Shown here: positions 31,681-38,954 of the stretch, piece after piece
Layout: every line of letters starts with the position of its first letter
How positions within the stretch are numbered: the stretch's first letter is position 1
Source of the DNA: Candidatus Iainarchaeum sp.
GTDB lineage: Archaea > B1Sed10-29 > WALL01 > JAGHAM01
Direction: 5' to 3'
DNA: 38,954 nt
Assembly: GCA_021161465.1 (NCBI GenBank)
Contig: JAGHAM010000026.1
Location: forward strand, 1-38,954
Position numbers and translations under genes: made by a program
The notes under the pieces: generated by a model
Seen by the model: the letters and a program-made list of their open reading frames with translations, nothing else
What the model was told of the DNA's origin: nothing
The model's database searches: none

Positions 31681-32324
31681 GCCAGATTGTGTGTGACTCC
31701 AGCTCCATAATCTCGCTTTCTGAGAACTGCTTGCTTAACCTTTTGCCGAGATTCAAAGTGGATTTTGTTGTCCCGAGAAGCGTTGAGAAAGAGCTGGTTG
31801 ATAAGCCGCTGAGGGTTGATGAGTTTGAGTTTAAGGCGCTTAGGCTTAGAGAAGCTATAAATGAGGGTATAATCCAGGTTAAGGATGTGCCCGGGGTCCA
31901 TAAAAGGGCAGAGCAGATACTTGCTGAGGCCAATTCATTGTTTACACCGAGAATCAAGATACTACATGAAGGTGAGGCTGAGTGTATGGCAATGCTTGAA
32001 TTGACCGATGTAAACACACTTTTGGTTGATGAAAGGACCACACGGCTGATAATTGAGGATATAATTGCACTTGGAAATTTTATACAAAGCAGGGCTTCGT
32101 TCAAGCTAAGGATGGATAGGGAAAAGGCAATGGCACTGCAGGAGAGGTTCTCAGATGTGACTGTACTGCGCTCCACGGAGTTGATTGCTGTGGCCTATGA
32201 GAAAGGTTTACTCAACAACCTTGGGGATGGGCACTTGCTCCACGCTAGCCTTTATGCCTTGAAATACTCTGGTTGTGCGATAACTAAGGGAGAGATAAAG
32301 GAATACTTACAGCTACTGAAGTAG
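31677..32324 (+). CDS. PIN-domain ribonuclease-like protein
   Basis: The 215-residue protein has a PIN-domain layout: an N-terminal strand with the first Asp (IVCDSSSIISL, D7), a middle acidic pair (LHEGEAECMAML) and a late Asp (NTLLVDERTTR) that together could bind the catalytic metal ions. The C-terminal 75 residues are extra helical sequence (about 140-215), longer than VapC toxins (about 130 residues), so it is not a typical VapC. It overlaps the upstream helical gene by ATGA. A role in RNA processing or decay is possible; the target is unknown. Confidence 0.75.
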   Translation: MSQIVCDSSSIISLSENCLLNLLPRFKVDFVVPRSVEKELVDKPLRVDEFEFKALRLREAINEGIIQVKDVPGVHKRAEQILAEANSLFTPRIKILHEGEAECMAMLELTDVNTLLVDERTTRLIIEDIIALGNFIQSRASFKLRMDREKAMALQERFSDVTVLRSTELIAVAYEKGLLNNLGDGHLLHASLYALKYSGCAITKGEIKEYLQLLK

Positions 32325-32348
32325 CAGTGGCCAAGGGCTGCAATGAAT

Positions 32349-32373
32349 TGCTAGTTGGCATCAATCTTTTAGT
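32349..32373 (+). repeat. Direct repeat copy 1 upstream of the giant surface protein
   Basis: tgctagttggcat is followed by caatcttttagt; a near copy lies at 32419-32445, 70 bp downstream. Confidence 0.6.
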
Positions 32374-32418
32374 TCTTTTCATATTGGTATGGCAGAGTTA
32401 AAGGCGTGCTACAATGCG

Positions 32419-32445
32419 TGCTAATTGGCATAACAATCTTTTAGT
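32419..32445 (+). repeat. Direct repeat copy 2 upstream of the giant surface protein
   Basis: tgctaattggcat is followed by aacaatcttttagt. It matches copy 1 at nearly all positions apart from one substitution and a two-base insertion. The 221-bp gap 32325-32545 has no gene. Confidence 0.6.
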
Positions 32446-32494
32446 GGTTACGTTATCCTTTTATAGTTCATTTGATTTTTAAGAATGGGATTAG

Positions 32495-32513
32495 TGGTAA
32501 TTATCCATTACCA
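32495..32513. promoter_or_regulatory. Inverted repeat, possible operator
   Basis: tggtaat and attacca form perfect 7-bp arms around a 5-bp spacer, about 33-50 bp before the start codon of the giant surface protein. The size fits a dimeric regulator site; the function is inferred. Confidence 0.4.
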
Positions 32514-32545
32514 TTATGCTATAATTAATTATGAGGGTGGGTTAA

Positions 32546-35500
32546 ATGAAAAATAAAATTTTGTTCGGAATTCTTTTAAGTGTTTTGTTCGTGCTGTTCA
32601 CTGTGACAGCAGGGGCAGATGTGGGCTGTAATATAACCTTGGGTTCACCAGCTGATGACGCATGGACGAATGATACCACACCATCATTTAATGTTTCTAA
32701 TATAACTTGCTATGGTTCAATGCCAACAAAGTGCTATGTCCTCATGAACGGGACAGCAAGCGGTGATAATTCGACGAGCATAGCAAATAACACAGGTTTT
32801 TCAATCAACGCAAATACCTCTGGATACACTGGTGATGGAGCATATTTGTGGAATATCACATGTACGAACGCAACTGGCGGTGGGTTTTACACTAACACAT
32901 CTGCCACGAAGATTTTGAATATCGATACAACCCCCCCTTCAGTCGCCATAAATACACCAACACCAGACTGGTACAACTCTGATTTCGTGGTAAATGCAAC
33001 TGTGACAGACTCAGGTTCAGGTGTTTCAGCAGTGTATTATAGATGGGAAAATGCAACCACCAATCTTACTGATTGGATATCAATGTCCAATTCAGCGGGA
33101 GACTACTGGAACGCGACTGCTAGCATTAGTTCCTTCCCTGATGGAAACTACACTATCAGGATTTTAGCAAATGATACCATAGATATAGGAGCTAATATCA
33201 CCAATAGCTCAATGGCTGTTAATATATCTCTTGATACAACTCCACCAAACCTGAGTGTTATCTTACCCCAACAGAATGCAAATATGAGCGTTTACCAAAC
33301 AAATGGTAGTTTCTGGATAAACGGTAGTGCCTTTGACACTGGGGTTGGGATGTCTAACGTTACCACAAATGGTACCACCAGCGATGTGAACTATACTGTA
33401 AATAGTGGTAACCTAACTAATTGGGCGTTCTTAAACCAATCTGATCTTGCTGAGGGCACTTATGCCATACTAATCAATGCTACTGACAAGCTTGGAAACC
33501 CCAATACTGCTGTGGTGGTCTTCACAATCGACAACACACCACCTAATTTCACCCAGGCGTCTCCGAGCTGGCCTTTGATTGCCCCGGCCATGAGTGATGT
33601 TTTCAGAGGAAATACTTCTGTAAACATCTCAGCCTATGATAACATTACAGGAGTGAGGTTCATAACGTTCTACGTTACGTACGATAATGGCACCTTGGCT
33701 GATGGGCCATGGAATATGACCCTCTACGCTGGCGATGCAAATCAGGGCAACTGGTCAATATACTGGGATTCAACCAATGTTTCTGATGATTCCTACCAAC
33801 TCTGGTTCAACATCACAGACTACGTTGGGTTTGTAGTTCACGCACCAGTGGGCCCATTTATGGTTGACAACGATAGATTAATACCTTCAGCAAACACAGA
33901 TTCGGTTATCGTTGGCCCAAATCAAACCATAACTTTCTACGCGAACTATTCACACGTGAACAGCAGCAACATGATTGAATACATCAATGGTAGCTGCAAC
34001 ATTTCAATCTTTGACAACCAGATGAACATTATCAATCAACCAATGACTTTCAATGGGACGGTGTACAACTACACGAATACATCTGGCATCAATTTCAATG
34101 CTTCTGAAATGCCAGCCTACCCGCTCCATTATGTTATAAACTGTTCAAACGCATCATACGAGAGCCTCCAGGGGGACCGCACGGCATTTCTAGTTGCACC
34201 AAGATGGATGAATGGAACAGTGAAGTATTTGAATGGGGCTACAGTTCCAAATGTCACTATAACCGTTACAGAGAACTCTGATCCGGGTATGGAGGCGTTT
34301 GGTTTATCCCCGTGGACAAGAACGGTTAACAGCAGTTCTGGTGGGCAGTTTTCGATATATTTCAATGACACTACACCAGGCGAATATCTCATACAAGCTG
34401 TTAAATACAATGGCAGCGGAGTTGCAGAGTACACAAGCCCGATAATCCCACCAATGCCGATGCCATTTAACAATATGACCAATCTTACCTTCTATTTAGT
34501 GAATGCGTCGACGATAAAGCTTAGTGCAGTCAGGAATGGGCAGAATGCATCCATAAGCGGAATGGTTTTCGTGCAGTCGAGCATTGCTGGCTTCAGTATG
34601 GTTATGCCAGTTGCTTCGTTCCAGCAGACATCCAGTGATGCTGGGAACATTGTCAATATTGTGGTTCCGACTGGAAGGAATTACACAGTAAATTACTGGA
34701 CAATGCAGTCTCCACCAGGGTACTTCCAGATAGACGCATCTACGCCTATGGCTATATACGATAACTCTTCATATGCTGGGCCAGTGTATGGTGGTTCTTC
34801 CGGCGATCCTATCAACTTGAGCTGGGTTCCTGTAACCATTAATGGCACAGTTTCGAATGGAACTACTAACTGTACGAACTTTACTGATATTGTGGTGCAC
34901 CTGTATGTTATGGATGGGAATGTGCCCTATGATGCAATAATGTGGACCAATATAACCCTCAATTCAACAACAGGGTATTATGAGGCAATGCTTCCATCGG
35001 GCTCAACTTATGAGATAAGTGCCTATGGCCATGATAACAATGGCCATTATTGTATGGGCAGGGATAGTGTACACCTAACAGGGCCTACCGAGAAGAATAT
35101 AACTTTGCGTCCGTTGTATGGTGATTATAGGACAGATAATGTTGTCAATACCAGCAAGGTTAGGTTCTTTGTGTATGAAGATACAAACAACAACAGCCAG
35201 TATGATTCGTTTGAGAACGTGACTGGCGTCTTTGCGATGGCCAACATAACGTATCCTGATGGTGACTCTGTTATGATACATCATCAGGCACAGGACACAC
35301 CTTACTTTGACCTGAGGCTTCCAGTAAACAGTTCAGTTAGTTTGATGATGATGTCCCCAAGATTCTCGCCCAGGCAGTACACTTATGCTTGGAGCGACAT
35401 AACGGGGAGTGCTAATGCCTCCAACAATTATACAATCTATATACCAGTCGAGGACTTCAAGTTGGAGGACCCAAATAGCGGTCTACAGTTCCAGAATATA

Positions 35501-37333
35501 ACTATTGGGTTCTACACCTATCTTGATGCATGTAAGGTTCCAAATCCATCTGCTAGTTGCTTGATTGAACAGTTTGATGTGCAGGGTGGTTTCGACCCGA
35601 TGCAGGCGATGATGGCAGGGAAGGTTAATGTGAGAATGAACCAGTCCTCTGGGGTTACGGTGTATTATATAGGAGTGGATATGGTTTCATCTGGTCCACC
35701 GGATGCCCAGATGAGCAACCAGTCTGTTGACCTTACATCAGGCAGCACGCTTATGCAAGCATGGAAACTGGGTTCAATGGCACCGCGGGTATACGATTAT
35801 GCAATAGTTGGGATACCTTACGATGGCAGTGCTATAAATGAGAGTTTCCCAATGACAATATCCATCCCAGTGTTCTATGATGAGGATTGGAATATAATCT
35901 GGAATATGACGACCGATACCCTAGCTGATGTGCCTACCTACTACCTAGATTACAACTCATCCACTTATCAGGCATACATAAATGGTACTGGTGTGACGTG
36001 TAACGCCAGTGATGAAAATCTCACAAGTTCGCTTTGCTACTGGGATAAGACTAACAACTATGTCTGGTTCAAAATACCTCACTTCTCAGGGCTTGGCCCA
36101 ATGACGAATTCAACACCAATTGGTACTCCACAGATTACACAGTCAAGCCCGACTGATGGGGCAAGCACTACAGACACAACACCGACTTTCTCATTTAAAG
36201 TGAGTGATACTGATGACTCTACGGTGAATTGTTCAGTGTATGTTGACGGTTCGGTGGTTGGCAACAACTCAGCAACTCCAGCGGATGGCACATCAACGAC
36301 ATCAATAGTCTCATCAAGTGCCCTAACTACAGGTTCTCACAGCTGGTACATTAAATGTTATGATAGTGGTAGTAACTCAGGACAGTCAGCTACCTGGAGC
36401 TTTACGATAACAACATCTTCAAACCAGGGGAATGGAGGCACAACTGGCGGTGTTGTAACGACAACACCGGTGAATCCGTTCCAAGAAACATATGAACCTT
36501 CGTTGACAAATGAATCGGATATTGTGGATTTGATTAACTCAGATGAGAATGTGCAGGATGCCTTAAAGGAGGCCCTTGGTGTTGAAGAGCTGGATAATGA
36601 CACTATCTCAGCGATTGCCAATGTTTCCGCAGAGGTTGCCAAGCATGCAGCAATCAGCACGTCAGTTGAACACGTCAATGGTAAGTCTAAGTTGACGCTA
36701 ACCGTTGATTACACAGGAGATAAGAACTTAACAGGGGTTGTGCTGGTGTTTAGTGTGCCAAAGAGCTTTGCTCAGTCCTCTGATGAAATTACCGTGGTTA
36801 CAGAGCCATCAATTCCATCCAGCAACATAGTGGTGATACAATCTGACCCAGTATACTCAATAGCCGTGGATGAGTTTGATGCTGGTACGGCGTTCAATGT
36901 ATCATTCCAGGTTGACAAGATAGTCAATAGGGACACAGTCAAATCAGATTTGCAGGAGCCAACAATGTTGGTGCAAGGTTACGCTACGCAACCAGAGCCG
37001 TCAGAAACAACTGGAGCTGTTTGTGGAAACAGTGTAAAAGAGGAAGGTGAGGAGTGTGATGGTACGGATGGTGTGCCTGATGGTTACAAGTGCACCGATA
37101 ATTGTACTTTGGTTCCAATTGAGGAAACACCACAGAACATTACAGTTCCGCCACAACAGCAGCAGGAACAACAAGAGGAGGAAGTTGAAACCGGAGGCAT
37201 ATCGCTCATAATGACTCTTGGTGTTCTGGTTATGCTGATAGTTATAGCTTTGTTTGTGGTGTTTATGGCCACCTACATAAAACCAGGAAAGCCCGGTAAG
37301 ATACACAAGAGTAAACACAGAATTAAATTATGA
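32546..37333 (+). CDS. Giant Ig-like repeat surface protein, heavily glycosylatable, with C-terminal anchor
   Basis: The 1595-residue protein has a signal peptide (MKNKILFGILLSVLFVLFT, cleaved near AGA). A chain of Ig-like beta domains follows, with the linker (I/L)D(T/N)TPP at about residues 129, 230 and 329. A carboxypeptidase-regulatory-like region (WMNGTVKYLNGATVPNVTI) comes next, then long middle domains, and a Cys-pair Ig domain near 1190-1290 that echoes the first domain (SPADDAWTNDTTPSF against SPTDGASTTDTTPTF). Next are a helical/beta stalk, a CGNSVKEEGEECDG cysteine motif (about 1492), a Gln/Glu-rich hinge, one membrane helix and a Lys-rich tail. It is very rich in N-x-S/T sequons and threonine. 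It may be an adhesin or a surface-layer component. A gagggtggg ribosome-binding site lies 5 nt before the ATG. Confidence 0.85.
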   Translation: MKNKILFGILLSVLFVLFTVTAGADVGCNITLGSPADDAWTNDTTPSFNVSNITCYGSMPTKCYVLMNGTASGDNSTSIANNTGFSINANTSGYTGDGAYLWNITCTNATGGGFYTNTSATKILNIDTTPPSVAINTPTPDWYNSDFVVNATVTDSGSGVSAVYYRWENATTNLTDWISMSNSAGDYWNATASISSFPDGNYTIRILANDTIDIGANITNSSMAVNISLDTTPPNLSVILPQQNANMSVYQTNGSFWINGSAFDTGVGMSNVTTNGTTSDVNYTVNSGNLTNWAFLNQSDLAEGTYAILINATDKLGNPNTAVVVFTIDNTPPNFTQASPSWPLIAPAMSDVFRGNTSVNISAYDNITGVRFITFYVTYDNGTLADGPWNMTLYAGDANQGNWSIYWDSTNVSDDSYQLWFNITDYVGFVVHAPVGPFMVDNDRLIPSANTDSVIVGPNQTITFYANYSHVNSSNMIEYINGSCNISIFDNQMNIINQPMTFNGTVYNYTNTSGINFNASEMPAYPLHYVINCSNASYESLQGDRTAFLVAPRWMNGTVKYLNGATVPNVTITVTENSDPGMEAFGLSPWTRTVNSSSGGQFSIYFNDTTPGEYLIQAVKYNGSGVAEYTSPIIPPMPMPFNNMTNLTFYLVNASTIKLSAVRNGQNASISGMVFVQSSIAGFSMVMPVASFQQTSSDAGNIVNIVVPTGRNYTVNYWTMQSPPGYFQIDASTPMAIYDNSSYAGPVYGGSSGDPINLSWVPVTINGTVSNGTTNCTNFTDIVVHLYVMDGNVPYDAIMWTNITLNSTTGYYEAMLPSGSTYEISAYGHDNNGHYCMGRDSVHLTGPTEKNITLRPLYGDYRTDNVVNTSKVRFFVYEDTNNNSQYDSFENVTGVFAMANITYPDGDSVMIHHQAQDTPYFDLRLPVNSSVSLMMMSPRFSPRQYTYAWSDITGSANASNNYTIYIPVEDFKLEDPNSGLQFQNITIGFYTYLDACKVPNPSASCLIEQFDVQGGFDPMQAMMAGKVNVRMNQSSGVTVYYIGVDMVSSGPPDAQMSNQSVDLTSGSTLMQAWKLGSMAPRVYDYAIVGIPYDGSAINESFPMTISIPVFYDEDWNIIWNMTTDTLADVPTYYLDYNSSTYQAYINGTGVTCNASDENLTSSLCYWDKTNNYVWFKIPHFSGLGPMTNSTPIGTPQITQSSPTDGASTTDTTPTFSFKVSDTDDSTVNCSVYVDGSVVGNNSATPADGTSTTSIVSSSALTTGSHSWYIKCYDSGSNSGQSATWSFTITTSSNQGNGGTTGGVVTTTPVNPFQETYEPSLTNESDIVDLINSDENVQDALKEALGVEELDNDTISAIANVSAEVAKHAAISTSVEHVNGKSKLTLTVDYTGDKNLTGVVLVFSVPKSFAQSSDEITVVTEPSIPSSNIVVIQSDPVYSIAVDEFDAGTAFNVSFQVDKIVNRDTVKSDLQEPTMLVQGYATQPEPSETTGAVCGNSVKEEGEECDGTDGVPDGYKCTDNCTLVPIEETPQNITVPPQQQQEQQEEEVETGGISLIMTLGVLVMLIVIALFVVFMATYIKPGKPGKIHKSKHRIKL

Positions 37334-37341
37334 GGATTGCT

Positions 37342-37373
37342 GGTTGGCTTCTGCCAACCTCCTTCTCTTTTTT
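37342..37373 (+). terminator. Intrinsic terminator-like hairpin after the giant surface protein
   Basis: A perfect 7-bp stem (ggttggc / gccaacc) with loop ttct begins 8 nt after the stop codon and is followed by a pyrimidine tract ending in six T (tccttctctttttt). This is the second hairpin-plus-T-run in the window. Confidence 0.65.
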
Positions 37374-37390
37374 AGTGCTGGACACACAAA

Positions 37391-37400
37391 CCATTATAAA
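37391..37400 (+). promoter_or_regulatory. TATA-like element of the last, partial gene
   Basis: ccattataaa predicts a transcript start near 37424; a ggggg stretch near 37429-37433 precedes the ATG at 37442. Confidence 0.45.
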
Positions 37401-37441
37401 GAGTTGTTACCACAAAATAGTTGAAATTGGGGGCCAATATT

Positions 37442-38954
37442 ATGCGAAGTAGATTTTTAGTGATATCTATATTAGTTTTGTTGTCATTCGTTTTGATAGC
37501 ATCAGTAGCGAGTGCTCGTGTTTGTGAGGGTTATCACTCATCGGACTGTGATGATGGGAATCCATGCACTATTGATGTCTGTAGCAGTGGCCACTGTACG
37601 CATGAGTTGACCAACGGAGCAGAGTGTTATGCAGATAGTCAATGTGGCCAAGAAGTATGCAACTTGAACACATGTACCTGTGGAGATACTCCAACAGAGT
37701 GTACTACCTTGGAGTTCACGCCGGATTATGGTGAAGACACTACTGATAATCCAAATACATATATATTGACCTCCTCCGACTTACAGAAAGTTTCTACTAG
37801 TGACGATACTTGGTATAAGACTCGGAATTACTGGATTTCAAGCTATTATAGTAATAGATATATGTTGTTTGATTTTTCCCCCAATATCCCTTCTGATAAC
37901 ACTGTTCACGATGTAACACTTTACATGGAGTGGAAAACTGGTTGTTACAACGTACATTATGCAAGAGTCCTAGTTTGGGACGAGAGCGCAAACGAGTGGG
38001 TAACACACAATTTACCAACTCCTTCCAAGACAGATAGACTGGATGTCATTGATTTAAGATCATATATAACGTCCCCAGATGACCTAAATAACGTTAAAAT
38101 AAAATTCCAAGCCCATGATGGGTATACTGGAGGACATACTTATTACGATCTTGTGAAAATAACTGCGGTTGTTTGTGAACCACAACCAGTCTGTGGAAAC
38201 GGTATCATAGAAGAAGGCGAGGAATGTGAAGCAGATGCTGATTGTGATGATGGCAATTCAAACACTGTTGATTCATGTAGGGAATGTACATGTGAGCACA
38301 AGGAGATAGCATGTGATGCTCGGTCAGTTGGATACTGGAGCAACAACGAAGGTTGTCCAGATTCTAGTTACTGGGCAGACGAAATAAGTGAGTTGTCAAA
38401 TAATTACTTCCATGGGGCTTTCCATGACATATCTGGAGAAGAGATCTGTGAAACGACAGATATCTCAAATTGTCCGTCAGCTAATCAGTTGGAAGGAAAA
38501 CTCTGCAGGGCAAAGGCCCAGGCACTTGCAGTTGAATCTAATCTTGTTAGCGGAAGACTTACTTTAGGTGCTTCACTGGCAGGTTCCGATAATGGCGATG
38601 AAGCTTTCGATAATTTAGGTTTAGGGCCCTCTTCCACTATAGAAGATGCAATGCTTGCAGTAGAGGAAATAATTTTAAACGGTAGCCACACCAGTGGTGA
38701 ACTTACTGATGCTGCTACTGTTGCAGAGAGGATAATCTCCTTCTATGAGGATGAGAACCCTCAATATCCAGAATGTATTTACACAAGCTGTGGTGATGGC
38801 TATGTTGGCCAGGATGAGGAATGCGAATTACCTGATACTGACAACAACACCTACTGTGACCAATCCACAGAGCAATGTGCACCTGGAACCAACAAGACCC
38901 AATACAGGGATGCATATGGCTACTGTGATGGTTCCTGTGGATGTGTTGATGACC
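37442..38954 (+). CDS. Cys-rich secreted surface protein, 3' end outside the window
   Basis: The reading frame is open from the ATG at 37442 to the window end (504 codons), so the C-terminus is missing. It begins with a signal peptide (MRSRFLVISILVLLSFVLIA, cleaved near ASA). A first Cys-rich segment (about 29-85) and a beta-sandwich domain (about 90-235; NYWISSYYSNRYMLFDFS to KIKFQAHDGYTGGHTYYD), similar in style to carbohydrate-binding or DNRLRE-type modules, follow. Then come the motif CGNGIIEEGEECEADADC, a helical insert (about 300-430), a CGDGYVGQDEECELPDTDN motif and a CDQSTEQCAPGT / YCDGSCGCVDD segment typical of DPANN surface proteins. A membrane anchor beyond the window edge is likely. 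Function unknown. Confidence 0.75.
   Translation, partial: MRSRFLVISILVLLSFVLIASVASARVCEGYHSSDCDDGNPCTIDVCSSGHCTHELTNGAECYADSQCGQEVCNLNTCTCGDTPTECTTLEFTPDYGEDTTDNPNTYILTSSDLQKVSTSDDTWYKTRNYWISSYYSNRYMLFDFSPNIPSDNTVHDVTLYMEWKTGCYNVHYARVLVWDESANEWVTHNLPTPSKTDRLDVIDLRSYITSPDDLNNVKIKFQAHDGYTGGHTYYDLVKITAVVCEPQPVCGNGIIEEGEECEADADCDDGNSNTVDSCRECTCEHKEIACDARSVGYWSNNEGCPDSSYWADEISELSNNYFHGAFHDISGEEICETTDISNCPSANQLEGKLCRAKAQALAVESNLVSGRLTLGASLAGSDNGDEAFDNLGLGPSSTIEDAMLAVEEIILNGSHTSGELTDAATVAERIISFYEDENPQYPECIYTSCGDGYVGQDEECELPDTDNNTYCDQSTEQCAPGTNKTQYRDAYGYCDGSCGCVDD

Noticed and set aside
31153-32324. VapBC toxin-antitoxin pair
   Set aside because: The PIN protein is about 215 residues and the partner 175 residues, both far longer than VapC and VapB, and the partner is not a typical antitoxin.
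1-38954. CRISPR array, insertion sequences, rRNA, type III RuBisCO
   Set aside because: I looked for regular short repeats, transposase motifs, rRNA segments and RuBisCO motifs and saw none in the window.

Overview
The window comes from an archaeon, most likely a DPANN-type lineage such as Aenigmarchaeota, Diapherotrites or Micrarchaeota relatives; that lineage call is an inference of moderate to low confidence. The evidence for Archaea is the gene content: flap endonuclease FEN-1 with a PCNA-binding tail, diphthine synthase, homomeric-type tRNA-splicing endonuclease, archaeal S-adenosylmethionine synthetase, TrmB regulator, DUF63, DUF357, archaeal TrpRS, AMP phosphorylase and ribose-1,5-bisphosphate isomerase. 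TATA boxes also lie about 26 nt upstream of many start codons, which indicates leaderless mRNAs. Many secreted proteins have the signal peptide / Ig-like or Cys-rich ectodomain / C-terminal membrane anchor layout common in DPANN genomes.

Layout: 65-2147 holds two membrane-anchored secreted proteins (minus strand). 2199-3472 holds a coupled pair of methyltransferases. 3554-6130 is a giant coiled-coil protein built on a 168-residue repeat. 6119-8985 is a complete four-subunit pyruvate:ferredoxin oxidoreductase operon (porG-D-A-B). 9200-10432 is an amidohydrolase/deaminase. 10451-13180 is the AMP salvage operon (ribose-1,5-bisphosphate isomerase, a DUF1805 protein, AMP phosphorylase), with a TrmB-type regulator just upstream on the same strand. 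14050-21913 is a housekeeping stretch: tRNA-splicing endonuclease, HD phosphohydrolase, TrpRS, DUF357, a bacterial-type HU protein with an intrinsic-like terminator, DphB, DUF63 and Trm5. 21970-23574 is a serpin fused to a multi-helix membrane anchor. 23618-25774 holds a 49-residue microprotein, a KaiC-like ATPase and the kleisin complex genes scpA-scpB. 25790-38954 alternates surface proteins (including a 1595-residue Ig-like protein and a Cys-rich protein running off the window) with a tRNA-Ile gene, SAM synthetase, FEN-1 and a PIN-domain gene pair.

The genes connect as follows. AMP phosphorylase and R15P isomerase feed a type III RuBisCO pathway whose RuBisCO is not in the window. POR supplies acetyl-CoA and reduced ferredoxin. 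The RNA-modifying group (TrmJ-like, Trm5, EndA) acts on tRNA, with SAM synthetase as methyl donor source. The most striking single object is the tRNA-Ile(GAU) gene at 28116-28254, whose T-loop is interrupted by about 64 nt. A copy of a 13-bp hairpin found inside that intron recurs just after the tRNA. The same window encodes a short, homotetramer-type EndA, which is not the enzyme class usually linked to such non-canonical introns. No CRISPR array, insertion sequence, rRNA or integrase was seen.
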